From Pseudomonas putida (GTDB taxonomy: Bacteria; Pseudomonadota; Gammaproteobacteria; Pseudomonadales; Pseudomonadaceae), in contig NZ_MKZO01000047.1 of the NCBI RefSeq assembly GCF_001941965.1, positions 124,001 through 188,000 on the forward strand: a DNA stretch of 64,000 nucleotides. The letters run 5' to 3'. A program made the position numbers and the translations under genes. Shown piece after piece: positions 25,341 to 35,831 of this stretch (its first letter is position 1; the number at the start of each line of letters is the position of its first letter). The notes beneath the pieces were generated by a model. The model did not search any database and was not told the origin of the DNA. It saw only the letters and a list, made by a program, of their open reading frames with translations.

Positions 25341-26102
25341 ATGAACAGATTCGACGACAAGATCGCGCTGGTGACCGGCGCGGCCCAGGGCATCGGCCGC
25401 CGCGTGGTCGAGCGCCTGCTGGCCGAGGGCGCCCGGGTGATTGCTGTGGACCGCTCCGAACTGGTGTTCGAGCTGGAACAGGGCGAGACCCTGCTGGCCC
25501 TGACCGCCGACCTGGAACAGTACGCCGATTGTCAGCGGGTGATGGCGGCAGCGGTCGAGCGCTTCGGCCGTCTCGACATCCTCGTCAACAACGTCGGCGG
25601 GACCATCTGGGCCAAGCCGTTCGAGCATTACCAGGAGCACGAGATCGAGGCCGAGGTGCGCCGCTCGCTGTTCCCCACCCTGTGGTGCTGCCATGCGGCG
25701 CTGCCGTACATGCTGGAGCAGGGCAGCGGGGCGATCGTCAACGTTTCCTCCATTGCCACCCGTAGCGTTAACCGCGTGCCCTACGGCGCGGCCAAGGGCG
25801 GAGTGAATGCCCTGACCGCGTGCCTGGCTTTCGAGAACGCCGGGCGCGGGATTCGCGTCAACGCCACCGCGCCGGGTGGCACCGAGGCACCGCCGCGACG
25901 CATCCCGCGCAACAGCGCGCAGCAGAGCGAGCAGGAGCAGGGATGGTACCAGCAGATCGTCGACCAGACCCTCGACAGCAGCCTGATGAAGCGCTACGGC
26001 AGCCTCGATGAACAGGTCGGCGCGATCCTCTTCCTGGCCTCCGACGACGCCTCCTATATCACCGGAACGATTCTCCCCGTAGGCGGTGGCGACCTCGGTT
26101 GA
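25341..26102 (+). CDS. benD: 1,6-dihydroxycyclohexa-2,4-diene-1-carboxylate dehydrogenase
   Basis: A 253-residue short-chain dehydrogenase that oxidises and decarboxylates the benzoate cis-diol to catechol with NAD. The nucleotide motif is TGAAQGIG (12-19), the structural NNVGG follows, and the catalytic triad is S136/S137 with Y148 and K152 in YGAAKGG. It fills the expected position after benC. Output catechol is the substrate of CatA encoded two genes further on. Confidence 0.96.
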   Translation: MNRFDDKIALVTGAAQGIGRRVVERLLAEGARVIAVDRSELVFELEQGETLLALTADLEQYADCQRVMAAAVERFGRLDILVNNVGGTIWAKPFEHYQEHEIEAEVRRSLFPTLWCCHAALPYMLEQGSGAIVNVSSIATRSVNRVPYGAAKGGVNALTACLAFENAGRGIRVNATAPGGTEAPPRRIPRNSAQQSEQEQGWYQQIVDQTLDSSLMKRYGSLDEQVGAILFLASDDASYITGTILPVGGGDLG

Positions 26103-26141
26103 GCCCCGCTGCACAGGTTTCTACAACAACAAAAACAAGAG

Positions 26142-27479
26142 ATGGATGCCATGCGAAAAATCGACGTTCACCAGGTCATCGACCAGGCGCCCTTTACCCG
26201 CTTTCACTGGATGGTGATGTGCTGGTGCGCCTTGCTGCTGATCTTCGACGGCTACGACCTGTTCATCTATGGCGTGGTCCTGCCGGTCCTGATGAAAGAG
26301 TGGGGCCTGACCCCGTTGCAGGCCGGCGCCCTCGGCAGCTACGCGCTGTTCGGCATGATGTTCGGCGCCCTGGCCTTCGGCAGCCTGGCCGACAGGATCG
26401 GGCGCAAGAAGGGCATCGCCATCTGCTTCGCCCTGTTCTCCACCGCCACCCTGCTCAACGGCTTTGCCAGCAGCCCCACCGAGTTCGGCATCTACCGCTT
26501 CTTCGCCGGCCTCGGCTGCGGCGGCCTGATGCCCAATGCCGTGGCGCTGATGAACGAATACGCACCCAAGCGCCTGCGCAGCACCCTGGTGGCGATCATG
26601 TTCAGCGGCTACTCGGTGGGCGGCATGCTGTCGGCCGGGGTTGGCATCTACATGCTGCCGCGCTTCGGCTGGGAATCGATGTTCTTCGCCGCCGCCATCC
26701 CGCTGTTGCTGCTGCCGGTGATCCTCTACTACCTGCCGGAATCCATCGGTTTCCTGGTGCGCCAGGGCCGCGGTGAACAGGCCAAGGCCCTGCTCAAGCG
26801 CCTCGATCCGGCGTGCGACCCGAAGGCCGAGGATGTGCTGGAAGCCCATGACAACAAGGGCAAGGGCGTCTCGGTGCTGGAGCTGTTCCGTGGCGGCCTG
26901 GCGGTGCGCACCCTGTCGGTGTGGGTGGCGTTCTTCTGCTGCCTGCTGATGGTCTACGCCCTCAGCTCCTGGCTGCCGAAACTGATGGCCAGCGCCGGCT
27001 ACAGCCTGGGTTCGAGCCTGTCGTTCCTGCTGGCGCTGAACTTTGGCGGCATGGCCGGGGCGATTCTCGGTGGCTGGCTGGGCGACCGTTACAACCTGGT
27101 CAAGGTGAAGATCGGCTTCTTCCTCGCGGCGGCGGCCTCGATCAGCCTGCTCGGGGTCAACAGCCCGATGCCGGTGCTCTACCTGCTGATCTTCATCGCC
27201 GGCGCCACCACCATCGGCACCCAGATCCTCCTGTATGCCGGCGCGGCCCAGCTGTACGGCCTGTCGATTCGCTCCACCGGCCTTGGCTGGGCCTCGGGCA
27301 TCGGCCGCAACGGCGCCATCGTCGGCCCGCTGCTGGGCGGCGCGCTGATGGGCATCAACCTGCCGCTGCAACTGAACTTCATCGCCTTCGCCATTCCCGG
27401 TGCGGTCGCCGCCCTGGCCATGACCATCCATGTGCTCAGCGGCAAGCGCCAGAGCCTGGCGGCTGCCCCGGCGGTTTGA
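26142..27479 (+). CDS. benK: Benzoate:H+ symporter BenK (MFS, AAHS family)
   Basis: A 445-residue 12-TM transporter of the aromatic-acid:proton symporter family. TM1 carries DGYDLFIYGVVLPVL and the cytoplasmic loop 2-3 carries GSLADRIGRKKG, both diagnostic. It imports benzoate across the inner membrane. It follows benD by 39 nt. A second start (ATG at 26151) three codons later is possible. The outer-membrane counterpart is probably the OprD-type porin at 29929. Confidence 0.94.
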   Translation: MDAMRKIDVHQVIDQAPFTRFHWMVMCWCALLLIFDGYDLFIYGVVLPVLMKEWGLTPLQAGALGSYALFGMMFGALAFGSLADRIGRKKGIAICFALFSTATLLNGFASSPTEFGIYRFFAGLGCGGLMPNAVALMNEYAPKRLRSTLVAIMFSGYSVGGMLSAGVGIYMLPRFGWESMFFAAAIPLLLLPVILYYLPESIGFLVRQGRGEQAKALLKRLDPACDPKAEDVLEAHDNKGKGVSVLELFRGGLAVRTLSVWVAFFCCLLMVYALSSWLPKLMASAGYSLGSSLSFLLALNFGGMAGAILGGWLGDRYNLVKVKIGFFLAAAASISLLGVNSPMPVLYLLIFIAGATTIGTQILLYAGAAQLYGLSIRSTGLGWASGIGRNGAIVGPLLGGALMGINLPLQLNFIAFAIPGAVAALAMTIHVLSGKRQSLAAAPAV

Positions 27480-27521
27480 GGCAACCGCCACACCCACAGA
27501 TCACAACAAGAGGTGAACACC

Positions 27522-28448
27522 ATGACCGTGAAGATTTCCCACACTGCCGAGATCCAGAAGTTCTTCGAAGAGGCCGCCGGCCTTGGTAACGACGAAGGCA
27601 GCCCGCGCCTGAAACGCATCATGCTCCGCGTGCTGCAGGACCTGGCGCGGATCGTCGAGGACCTGGAGATCACCGAGGACGAGTTCTGGAAGACCGTCGA
27701 CTACTTCAACCGCCTCGGCGGGCGCAATGAAGCCGGGCTGCTGGTGGCGGGCCTGGGCATCGAGCACTTCCTCGACCTGTTGCAGGACGCCAAGGACGCC
27801 CAGGTCGGCCTGACCGGCGGCACTCCGCGGACCATCGAAGGCCCGCTGTACGTGGCCGGCGCGCCAATCGCCCAGGGCGAGACGCGGATGGACGATGGCA
27901 GCGAGGAGGGCGTTGCGACCCTGATGTTCCTGGAAGGCCAGGTGCTGGATCCGCAAGGCAATCCGGTGGCCGGTGCCGTCGTCGATCTGTGGCACGCGAA
28001 CACCAAGGGTACCTATTCGTTCTTCGATCAGAGCCAGTCCGAGTACAACCTGCGCCGCCGTATCGTCACCGATGCCGAAGGCCGCTACCGTGCTCGCAGC
28101 ATCGTGCCGTCCGGCTACGGCTGCGACCCGCAGGGCCCGACCCAGGAATGCCTGGATCAGCTCGGCCGTCATGGCCAGCGCCCGGCTCATGTGCACTTCT
28201 TCATCTCGGCCCCGGGTTATCGTCACCTGACTACCCAGATCAACCTTTCCGGCGACAAGTACCTGTGGGATGACTTCGCCTACGCCACCCGCGAGGGGCT
28301 GGTGGGTGAGGTGCAGTTCCGCGAGGACGGCGCCCGTGGCGTGGCGGGGCGTTATGCCGAGCTGAACTTCGACTTCCAGCTGCAGGAGGCGCCGGATGCG
28401 GCGGCCGAGGTGCGCAGCAAGCGTCCTCGTGCTCTGCAGGAGGCCTGA
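27522..28448 (+). CDS. catA: Catechol 1,2-dioxygenase (CatA)
   Basis: A 308-residue intradiol dioxygenase that cleaves catechol between the hydroxyls to cis,cis-muconate using Fe(III). The iron ligands are recognisable as Y165 (TYSFFD), Y199 (SGYGCD), H223 and H225 (RPAHVHFF). The N-terminal helical linker domain is present. The ATG at 27522 follows AAGAGG; a GTG at 27513 is within that site. Lying downstream of benK, it is probably under BenR control, away from catBC, as in other Pseudomonas of this layout. Confidence 0.96.
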   Translation: MTVKISHTAEIQKFFEEAAGLGNDEGSPRLKRIMLRVLQDLARIVEDLEITEDEFWKTVDYFNRLGGRNEAGLLVAGLGIEHFLDLLQDAKDAQVGLTGGTPRTIEGPLYVAGAPIAQGETRMDDGSEEGVATLMFLEGQVLDPQGNPVAGAVVDLWHANTKGTYSFFDQSQSEYNLRRRIVTDAEGRYRARSIVPSGYGCDPQGPTQECLDQLGRHGQRPAHVHFFISAPGYRHLTTQINLSGDKYLWDDFAYATREGLVGEVQFREDGARGVAGRYAELNFDFQLQEAPDAAAEVRSKRPRALQEA

Positions 28449-28461
28449 ACCGGCGCGATCC

Positions 28462-28572
28462 CGTAGGAGCGTGGCTTGCCCGCGAAGGACCGCGTAGCGG
28501 TCCCAAATTCTCAATGTCTGCACCATTCTGGGAGCGCTTCGCACTCCTTCGCGGGCAAGCCACGCTCCTACG
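28462..28572. repeat. Long inverted repeat, REP variant
   Basis: A 28-bp arm with the core GTAGGAGCGTGGCTTGCCCG (28462-28489) is perfectly repeated in inverse at 28545-28572. It is a different REP subtype from the others in the window. It ends the catA transcript region and lies just before benE. Confidence 0.85.
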
Positions 28573-28635
28573 AGAATCGCGAACGGCTTAAAGCCCGAAA
28601 ACAATCACGCCGTTAACCGGCCCAAGTGAGGTCCC

Positions 28636-29838
28636 ATGAAAGACCTTTTCAAGGATTGTTCCCTCTCCGCCCTGGTAGCCGGGATGATCGCCACGGTGAT
28701 CTCCTACGCCGGCCCGTTGGTGCTGGTCTTCCACGCCGCGGAAAGCGCCCGCCTGTCCCATGAACTGCTGTCGTCCTGGGTCTGGGCAATCTCCATCGGC
28801 AGCGCCGTGCTCGGCGGCGTGCTCAGCCTGCGCTACCGGGTGCCGGTGGTGATCGCCTGGTCGATCCCGGGTTCGGCGCTGCTGGTCACCGCCTTGCCGC
28901 AGATCGGCCTGAACCAGGCCATCGGCGCCTACCTGGTGACCAACCTCGTCTTGCTGCTGATCGGCTTGAGCGGCGCCTTCGACCGCATCATCGCGCGCTT
29001 GCCGGGCTCGATTGCCGCCGGCATGCAGGCGGGCATCCTGTTCAGCTTCGGTATCGAAGTGTTCAAGGCCCTGCCGGCGCAACCGGCGCTGGTGCTGGGG
29101 ATGTTCATCACCTACGTGACGATGCGCCGGCTGTGGCCGCGCTACTCGGTGGCGGCGGTACTGCTGGTGGGCGTTGGCATCACCCTGTTCGGCGGGCATT
29201 TCCATAGCGAGGCGCTGGTCTTCGACTTTGCCACGCCGCAGTGGATCACCCCGGAATTCAGCCTGGGCGCGATTCTCAACCTGGCCCTGCCGCTGGTGCT
29301 GGTGTCGCTGACCGGGCAGTTCATGCCGGGCATGGCGGTGCTGCGCAATGCCGGCTATCAGACGCCGGCGAGCCCGATCATCAGCAGCAGTGCGCTGGTC
29401 GGCGGCCTGCTCGCGCCGTTCGGCTGCCATGGGCTGAACCTGGCGGCGGTCACCGCCAGCCTGTGTACCGGGCGCGAGGCCCATGAGGATCCGCGTCGCC
29501 GCTATATCGCGGCGCTGTCCGGCTGTGCCCTTTACCTGCTGTTCGGCATTGCCGGGGCGACCCTGGTCTCGCTGTTCGCCGCCTTCCCGGCGGAGTTGAT
29601 CGCGGCGCTGGCGGGGCTGGCGCTGTATGGCGCCATCAGCGAGGCCCTGGCCCGCAGCCTGGCCGAGCCCAAGGAACGCGATGCCGGCTTGTTCACCTTC
29701 CTGGTGACCGCGTCGGGGGTGTCCTTCCTTGGTTTGTCGGCGGCGTTCTGGGGCCTGCTGTTCGGCCTGCTGACCCACTTTTTGCTGGCCCTGCGCCGCC
29801 CATCCACCACCGAGGCTGCCTTGCGCCGCAGCCATTGA
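28636..29838 (+). CDS. benE: Benzoate membrane transporter BenE
   Basis: A 400-residue protein with about 12 hydrophobic segments and the BenE-family start LSALVAGMIATVISYAGPLV, plus the internal GCHGLNLAAVTASLCTG. BenE proteins are inner-membrane benzoate permeases distinct from MFS carriers. Together with BenK it gives the locus two inner-membrane uptake routes. It is separated from catA by the long inverted repeat and may have its own promoter there. Confidence 0.93.
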   Translation: MKDLFKDCSLSALVAGMIATVISYAGPLVLVFHAAESARLSHELLSSWVWAISIGSAVLGGVLSLRYRVPVVIAWSIPGSALLVTALPQIGLNQAIGAYLVTNLVLLLIGLSGAFDRIIARLPGSIAAGMQAGILFSFGIEVFKALPAQPALVLGMFITYVTMRRLWPRYSVAAVLLVGVGITLFGGHFHSEALVFDFATPQWITPEFSLGAILNLALPLVLVSLTGQFMPGMAVLRNAGYQTPASPIISSSALVGGLLAPFGCHGLNLAAVTASLCTGREAHEDPRRRYIAALSGCALYLLFGIAGATLVSLFAAFPAELIAALAGLALYGAISEALARSLAEPKERDAGLFTFLVTASGVSFLGLSAAFWGLLFGLLTHFLLALRRPSTTEAALRRSH

Positions 29839-29928
29839 TCCACCAGTTCCACACCCACGGCAGCGGCCTCACCGGACCGCTGCCTGGAAAGCTGCACCCC
29901 AATAAAAACAAGATCAGAGAGCTTCCCG

Positions 29929-31194
29929 ATGAAACATGCACCTTGCGCTACCCGAGTCATGCTCCCTCTCGGCCTGGTTGTCGCCAGCCCGTCGCTGCTG
30001 GCGGCCGAGGCGGATTTCTTCAAGGATTCCACCGCCACCCTGACCACCCGTAACTACTACTTCAGCCGTGACTTCTCCGACATTGTCGGGGCCAACCAGC
30101 AGTCGAAGGCAGAGGAGTGGGCCCAGGGCTTCATCCTCACCTTCAAGTCCGGCTACACCCCAGGGACCCTCGGCTTCGGCGTGGATGCCATCGGCCTGCT
30201 CGGGCTCAAGCTCGACAGCAGCCCGGACCGCGCCAACACCGGCCTGCTGCCGATGCAGGAGGATGGCGAGGCCGCCGACAACTACAGCCGCCTCGGCCTG
30301 ACCCTCAAGGCCCGGCTGTCGAAGACCGAGCTGAAGTTCGGCGAACTGCAGCCCAACCTGCCGGTGCTGGCCTTCAGCGATATCCGCCTGTTGCCGCCGA
30401 CCTACCAGGGCGTGGCGATCAGCTCGGCGGAAATCGACGGCCTGACCCTGCAGGCCGGCCACCTCAAGTCCACCCACCTGCGTAACGAAAGCGGCGACGG
30501 CAAGATGCTCGCCATGCTCGGCCACCTGCCGCAGCGTCAGGCGGACAGCGATGGCTTCAACTACGCCGGCGCCGACTATGCCTTCAACGCCAACCGCACC
30601 ACGGCGAGCCTGTGGTACGGCCAGCTGGAGGACATCTACGAGCAGGGCTTCCTTGGCCTGAAGCACTCGCAGCCGGTGGGTGACTGGGTCCTGGGCGCCA
30701 ACCTCGGCTATTACACCGCCCGGGAAGACGGTGATGCGCTGCTCGGCAATATCGACAACCAGGCGCTGTTCTCGCTGCTCTCGGCCAAGCGTGGCGGGCA
30801 TACCTTCTACGTCGGCTATCAGGCGATGTACGGTGACAGCCCGTTCCCGCGGGTGTTCGCCAACATCACCCCGCTGGGCAACGAAGTGCCGACCTACGAG
30901 TTCGCCTACACCGACGAGCGCTCCTGGCAGGCGCGCTACGACTACGACTTCGCGGCCATGGGCGTGCCCGGCCTGACCGCCGGCGTGCGCTATATCACCG
31001 GCGACAACGTCGACACCGGCCGTGGCTTCGAGGGCAAGGACCGCGAGCGCGACCTGGATATCGCCTATGTGGTGCAAAGCGGCGTGCTCGGCGGCCTGGG
31101 CATTCGCGTGCGCAACGCCATGGCCCGTTCCAACTACCGTAGCGATATCGACGAGAACCGCTTGATCTTCACCTACACCTGGAAACTGCTCTGA
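29929..31194 (+). CDS. benF: OprD-family outer-membrane porin (BenF-like)
   Basis: A 421-residue OprD/OccD-type porin with a signal peptide (about residues 1-26, ending LLAAEADFF). The family pattern follows at once: [18 protein letters not shown], then [20 protein letters not shown], and the C-terminal strand [13 protein letters not shown]. Such porins pass aromatic and other carboxylates. Its place behind benE makes benzoate entry through the outer membrane its likely job; the exact member is judged from context. Confidence 0.88.
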   Translation: MKHAPCATRVMLPLGLVVASPSLLAAEADFFKDSTATLTTRNYYFSRDFSDIVGANQQSKAEEWAQGFILTFKSGYTPGTLGFGVDAIGLLGLKLDSSPDRANTGLLPMQEDGEAADNYSRLGLTLKARLSKTELKFGELQPNLPVLAFSDIRLLPPTYQGVAISSAEIDGLTLQAGHLKSTHLRNESGDGKMLAMLGHLPQRQADSDGFNYAGADYAFNANRTTASLWYGQLEDIYEQGFLGLKHSQPVGDWVLGANLGYYTAREDGDALLGNIDNQALFSLLSAKRGGHTFYVGYQAMYGDSPFPRVFANITPLGNEVPTYEFAYTDERSWQARYDYDFAAMGVPGLTAGVRYITGDNVDTGRGFEGKDRERDLDIAYVVQSGVLGGLGIRVRNAMARSNYRSDIDENRLIFTYTWKLL

Positions 31195-31204
31195 AGGAGG
31201 CGGC

Positions 31205-32056
31205 ATGACGCGAAAAGGTCTGGCCCTGCTGGTGCAGGGCCTGTCCGGGCTCGCCTGTATCGCCGCGCTGTGGCACCCGGCCGGGATTGTCCTGGCCGTG
31301 GCCGGCATGGCGCTGGCCGCCATGCTCTGGCAGGGCGTGGTGGAGTATCGGGTGCAGGAAGTGATCGTCGAACTCCCGGCGCCGCTGCCGGAGCCTTGTG
31401 CCCCGGCGCCGCCGGTGTTGCCCGTGGAAGACCCGCGCCTGCGCGGTTGCCTGGTGGAACTGGATGGCGAGATCCATGCCACCGAGGAGGACATGCGTTT
31501 CGCTAACCTGCTGGCGCGGGAGGCCGGGGGCAAGGTCGTCGCCAGTGCCGAAAGCATCCAGGCCTCGGCGGAGATTCTCGGGCGCCTGGACAGCTCCATG
31601 GTCCAGGTCGCCAGTGCCTTCGACGAGCTGGGCGCGCAATCGGTGCAGATCGGTTCGCTGGTGGGCAGCATCCAGGATATTTCCAGCCAGACCAACCTGC
31701 TGGCGCTCAATGCGGCGATCGAGGCTGCGCGGGCCGGGGATCAAGGACGCGGGTTCGCAGTGGTCGCGGATGAGGTGCGCAACCTGTCGCGGCGGGCGGC
31801 GGATTCCAGTGCGCGGATTCGCCAGATTGCCAAGGGGCTGGAGCAGTCGGCGGAGGAGGCGCGGTTGGGGATCGGCCAGCTTGGCGAGGCGGCGCGGCAG
31901 GGTCTGGCGCAGTCCGGGGTGGCGTTGCAGGCCATGCAGGACATGCGCAGCGCGGCGGTGGCGCGGGTGGAGATCGTCGAGCGGGTGATGGGGCGGCTGG
32001 CGAGTCAGCGGGCGTTGGCGGGGGAGGCGGGGAGGTTGGTAGGCCCTCTGCATTGA
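31205..32056 (+). CDS. Sensorless methyl-accepting chemotaxis transducer
   Basis: A 283-residue protein with two adjacent hydrophobic segments near the N-terminus (about 8-24 and 26-42), a proline-rich linker and a short MCP signalling domain. The kinase-control tip is clear: [20 protein letters not shown], then [16 protein letters not shown]. There is no periplasmic ligand domain and no HAMP domain. Only 10 nt separate it from benF, with AAGGAGG in front, so it is co-expressed with benzoate uptake. It may help guide taxis to benzoate by sensing through membrane or metabolism. Confidence 0.8.
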   Translation: MTRKGLALLVQGLSGLACIAALWHPAGIVLAVAGMALAAMLWQGVVEYRVQEVIVELPAPLPEPCAPAPPVLPVEDPRLRGCLVELDGEIHATEEDMRFANLLAREAGGKVVASAESIQASAEILGRLDSSMVQVASAFDELGAQSVQIGSLVGSIQDISSQTNLLALNAAIEAARAGDQGRGFAVVADEVRNLSRRAADSSARIRQIAKGLEQSAEEARLGIGQLGEAARQGLAQSGVALQAMQDMRSAAVARVEIVERVMGRLASQRALAGEAGRLVGPLH

Positions 32057-32069
32057 TGGTGCTGCTGAT

Positions 32070-32200
32070 GGCCTCATCGCTGGCAAGCCAGCTCCCACAG
32101 GGTTCTGCCGCGCCGCGGACACTGTGGGTCTGCCCCCTGCCCACACAGATAGTGCGTGCACCGCCGAACCTGTGGGAGCTGGCTTGCCAGCGATTTGGCC
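32070..32200. repeat. REP elements
   Basis: Inverted core at about 32077-32100 and direct core GTGGGAGCTGGCTTGCCAGC at about 32172-32191, with a CTGTGGG/CCCACACAG hairpin between them. They lie between the convergent chemotaxis gene and napC. Confidence 0.85.
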
Positions 32201-32229
32201 GGGTCAGGCAATAAAGATCCGGAGCCCTT

Positions 32230-32826
32230 TCACCACCCCTTCACCCCATGCATATCCGGCAACTTGTGCGCGATCCCCTTGTGGCAATCGATACAGGTCG
32301 CTTCCCCCTTGGCCAGCGAGGTCGAGTGCATCGCCGCGGCCCGCTTGCTTTGCCGGGTGAAGTCCATGAACTCGAAGTTGTGGCAGTTGCGGCATTCCCG
32401 CGAGTCATTGGCCTTGAGCCGCGCCCATTCATGCTCGGCCAGGGTACGGCGCAGTTCGAGGAATTTGTCGCGGGTGTCGATGGTGCCGAACAGCTTGCCC
32501 CAAACCTCCTTCGAGGCCTGCATCTTGCGCGCGATCTTGTGCGTCCATTCATGCGGCACATGGCAGTCCGGGCAACTGGCGCGCACCCCGGAGCGGTTGG
32601 TGTAGTGGATGGTTTCCTGCAATTCGACGTACACGTTGTCGCGCATTTCGTGGCAGGAGATGCAGAACTTCTCGGTGTTGGTCGCCTCCAGCGCGGTGTT
32701 GAATCCACCCCAGAAAATGATCCCGGCAATGAACCCGCCGAGCACCAGGAAGCCGAGGCTGAAGTACACGCTGGGGCGACAGAGGATGCCCCAGTACTCC
32801 TTGATCAGGCCGAACAATCCTTTCAT
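32230..32826 (-). CDS. napC: NapC, tetrahaem membrane quinol dehydrogenase
   Basis: A 198-residue membrane-anchored cytochrome c. One N-terminal membrane helix (about 20-40) is followed by four haem sites: CISCH (55), CPDCH (85), CRNCH (145) and CIDCH (178). It oxidises quinol in the inner membrane and passes electrons to the NapAB complex in the periplasm. Last gene of the nap operon, 9 nt after napB. Confidence 0.96.
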   Translation of the reverse strand: MKGLFGLIKEYWGILCRPSVYFSLGFLVLGGFIAGIIFWGGFNTALEATNTEKFCISCHEMRDNVYVELQETIHYTNRSGVRASCPDCHVPHEWTHKIARKMQASKEVWGKLFGTIDTRDKFLELRRTLAEHEWARLKANDSRECRNCHNFEFMDFTRQSKRAAAMHSTSLAKGEATCIDCHKGIAHKLPDMHGVKGW

Positions 32827-32835
32827 GACGCCTCC

Positions 32836-33315
32836 CTACGGCTTGCGCGCGGCATTGGCATCGTCCTGCAGCAGCTTGTCGATGTTCTCGAAGCTGTTGC
32901 CCACCAGCGGCTTGGCATCGCTCTGTACCACATGGCACTGGTCGCAGAAGTAGCGCCGCGGCGACACCGCCGCCAGCGGCTGGCCGTCGCGGTCCATGTA
33001 GTGGGTGATGCTGATCATGGTGGCCTGGGTTTTCGCGCTGTTGGCCCGGCTGTGGCAGGTCAGGCACTTGTTGCCGTACTTGTCGATCTGGTAGCCGCGG
33101 ATGCTGTGGGGAATGGTCGGTGGCTGGTCCGGGTAGTTGCGCTCGCGCTTGAGGTCCTTGTTTTCATCGTTGGCGATGGTCGGCGACGCCAGGGTCTGGC
33201 TGAGGGTGCCGCCGGGGCGGCGACCATCCGGGGCAGGGGCGTCCAGCGGATAGTCGGCGGCGCGGGCCGTGCCCAGCACGGCCAGCAACAACAGGGGCAG
33301 GATTGAGAGTTTCAT
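32836..33315 (-). CDS. napB: NapB, dihaem electron-transfer subunit of periplasmic nitrate reductase
   Basis: A 159-residue exported protein with a signal peptide (residues 1-20) and two haem sites, CLTCH (84) and CDQCH (124), plus histidines in MISITHYMDRDG for axial ligation. It takes electrons from NapC to NapA. The ATG at 33315 was chosen because the longer reading would bury the signal peptide. It begins 11 nt after napA. Confidence 0.95.
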   Translation of the reverse strand: MKLSILPLLLLAVLGTARAADYPLDAPAPDGRRPGGTLSQTLASPTIANDENKDLKRERNYPDQPPTIPHSIRGYQIDKYGNKCLTCHSRANSAKTQATMISITHYMDRDGQPLAAVSPRRYFCDQCHVVQSDAKPLVGNSFENIDKLLQDDANAARKP

Positions 33316-33326
33316 GACTGGGCTCC

Positions 33327-35831
33327 TCAGGCCGCGCTGATCAGTTCGATGCGCACCGCGCATTTCTTGTAGTCGGTCTGCTTGGAGATCGGGTCGGTGG
33401 CGTCCAGGGTGACCTTGTTGATCAGCTTGTTGGCATCGAAGAACGGCACGAACACCAGGCCCCGCGGCGGCTTGTTGCGCCCGCGGGTCTCGATGCGCGC
33501 ACGGATCTCGCCACGCCGGCTGACCACTTTCACCTCGCTGCCACGCCGGGCCTTCATGGCCTTGGCGTCGTCCGGGTGCATGTACACCAGGGCGTCGGGC
33601 ACCGCCTTGTACAGCTCTTCGACGCGCTGGGTCATGGTCCCGGTATGCCAGTGTTCGAGAACCCGTCCGGTGCTGAGCCAGAACGGGAATTCGGCATCCG
33701 GTGACTCCGCCGGCGGCTCGTAGGGCAGGGCGAAGATGATCGCCTTCTTGTCCGGGTAGCCGTAGAACTGCACGCCGCTGCCGGCCTCGACATAGGGATC
33801 GTGGCCCTCGCGGTAGCGCCAGCGGGTTTCCTTGCCGTCCACCACCGGCCAGCGCAGGCCGCGTTCGTGGTGGTAGCGGTCGAAGTCGGCGAGGTCATGG
33901 CCATGGCCGCGACCGAACTGCGCGTATTCCTCGAACAGGCCTTTCTGCGGGTAGAAGCCGAAGGCGATGGCTTCGTCGTTGAGGTGGCCGGCCTCGATCT
34001 GCTCGACCGGGAACTGGTCGACCTGGCCGTTCTTGAACAGCACCTCGAACAGGGTCTTGCCCTTGTACTCCGGCGCCTTGGCCAGCAGCTCGGCCGGCCA
34101 GGCCTCGTCGGTGGTGAAGCGCTTGGAGAATTCCATCAGTTGCCAAAGGTCCGAGCGGGCATCACCCGGTGCACGCACCAACTGGTGCCAGAACTGCGTG
34201 CGCCGCTCGGCATTGCCGTAGGCGCCTTCCTTTTCCACCCACATGGCGCTGGGCAGGATCAGGTCGGCGGCCTGCGCCGAGACGGTGGGGTAGACGTCCG
34301 AGACGATCACGAAGTTGTCCGGGTTGCGCCAGCCGGGCAGCACCTCCTGCATGATGTTCGGGCCGGCATGCATGTTGTTGCTGACCTGGGTCCAGTACAC
34401 GTTGAGCACGCCGTCCTTGAGCATGCGGCTCTGCTGCACGGCGTGGAAACCGGGCTTTTCCTGGAGGGTGCCGGCCGGCAGCTTCCAGATCTTCTCGGCC
34501 GTGGCGCGGTGTTTCGGGTTGGTCACCACAAGGTCCGCCGGCAGGCGATGGGAGAAGGTCCCCACCTCTCGCGCGGTGCCGCAGGCCGAGGGCTGGCCGG
34601 TGAGGGAGAAGGGGCTGTTGCCCGGCTCGCTGATCTTCCCGGTGAGCAGGTGGATGTTGTAGATCAGGTTGTTGGCCCAGACGCCACGGGTGTGCTGGTT
34701 GAAGCCCATGGTCCAGAACGACACGACCTTGCGCTTCGGATCGGCATATAGCTCGGCCAGGGATTTCAAATACTCGGCGGCGACCCCGGATTCCTTCGCC
34801 GTGCGCTCCAGGGTGTAGGGCCTGACGAACTCGGCGAACTGCTCGAAGGAGATATCCGACCAGGTATTGGCCTGCTCGGCGTTCTTCGCCTGTATTTCCC
34901 GTGGGTCGGTCGGGCGCAGGCCGTAGCCGATATCGTCGGCACCCTTGGCGAAGCGCGTGTACTTGCCGATGAAGTCCTTGTTCACCGCGCCACTCTGGAT
35001 GATGTGGTTGGCGATGTAGTTGAGGATCAGCAGGTCGGTCTGCGGCTTGAACACCAGCGGAATGTCCGCCAGCTCGAAGCTGCGGTGCTCGAAGGTCGAC
35101 AGCACCGCGACCTTGACGTGGGGCTGGCTGAGGCGGCGGTCGGTGACCCGGCTCCAGAGGATCGGGTGCATCTCGGCCATGTTCGAGCCCCACAGCACGA
35201 AGGCGTCGGTGGCCTCGATATCGTCGTAGCAGCCCATGGGCTCGTCCATGCCGAAGGTGCGCATGAAGCCCATCACCGCCGAGGCCATGCAGTGCCGCGC
35301 ATTGGGGTCGATGTTGTTGCTGCGGAACCCGGCTTTCATCAGCTTGTTGGCGGCGTAGCCTTCCCATACCGTCCACTGCCCCGAACCGAACATGCCGACG
35401 GCCTGTGGGCCCTTGTTTTTCAGGGCTTCCTTGAATTTCACGGCCATGATGTCGAAGGCCTGGTCCCAGCTCACCGGGTGGAATTCGCCCTGCTTGTCGT
35501 ACTGGCCGTTGGTCATGCGCAGCAGCGGCTGGGTCAGGCGGTCGACGCCGTACATGATCTTCGACAGGAAGTAGCCCTTGACGCAGTTCAGCCCGCGATT
35601 GACCTCGGCCTTGATATCGCCGTGGGTGGCGACCACGCGGTTGTCGCGGGTCGCCACCATCACGCTGCAGCCGGTGCCGCAGAAGCGGCAGGGCGCCTTG
35701 TTCCAGTTCAGGCTGACCATGTCGGCCTCGGTGACCAGGTTGCTCGCGCTGGTGGCGATGGGCAGGCCGGCGGCGGCCGCGGCGATGGCGGCGGCATGGG
35801 ATTTGACGAAGGTGCGGCGGGTCATGCTCAT
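33327..35831 (-). CDS. napA: NapA, molybdenum catalytic subunit of periplasmic nitrate reductase
   Basis: An 834-residue molybdopterin oxidoreductase that reduces nitrate to nitrite. A twin-arginine signal (TRRTFVK) leads it to the periplasm with its cofactor. The [4Fe-4S] ligands are C48, C51, C55 and C83 ([15 protein letters not shown]). The Mo-coordinating cysteine is C181 in NARHCMAS. Length and landmarks match characterised NapA. Its start overlaps the napD stop by 4 nt. Confidence 0.97.
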   Translation of the reverse strand: MSMTRRTFVKSHAAAIAAAAAGLPIATSASNLVTEADMVSLNWNKAPCRFCGTGCSVMVATRDNRVVATHGDIKAEVNRGLNCVKGYFLSKIMYGVDRLTQPLLRMTNGQYDKQGEFHPVSWDQAFDIMAVKFKEALKNKGPQAVGMFGSGQWTVWEGYAANKLMKAGFRSNNIDPNARHCMASAVMGFMRTFGMDEPMGCYDDIEATDAFVLWGSNMAEMHPILWSRVTDRRLSQPHVKVAVLSTFEHRSFELADIPLVFKPQTDLLILNYIANHIIQSGAVNKDFIGKYTRFAKGADDIGYGLRPTDPREIQAKNAEQANTWSDISFEQFAEFVRPYTLERTAKESGVAAEYLKSLAELYADPKRKVVSFWTMGFNQHTRGVWANNLIYNIHLLTGKISEPGNSPFSLTGQPSACGTAREVGTFSHRLPADLVVTNPKHRATAEKIWKLPAGTLQEKPGFHAVQQSRMLKDGVLNVYWTQVSNNMHAGPNIMQEVLPGWRNPDNFVIVSDVYPTVSAQAADLILPSAMWVEKEGAYGNAERRTQFWHQLVRAPGDARSDLWQLMEFSKRFTTDEAWPAELLAKAPEYKGKTLFEVLFKNGQVDQFPVEQIEAGHLNDEAIAFGFYPQKGLFEEYAQFGRGHGHDLADFDRYHHERGLRWPVVDGKETRWRYREGHDPYVEAGSGVQFYGYPDKKAIIFALPYEPPAESPDAEFPFWLSTGRVLEHWHTGTMTQRVEELYKAVPDALVYMHPDDAKAMKARRGSEVKVVSRRGEIRARIETRGRNKPPRGLVFVPFFDANKLINKVTLDATDPISKQTDYKKCAVRIELISAA

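Noticed and set aside
26121-27497. 458-codon minus-strand frame opposite benK
   Set aside because: Glutamine/histidine-rich antisense shadow of a transporter gene.
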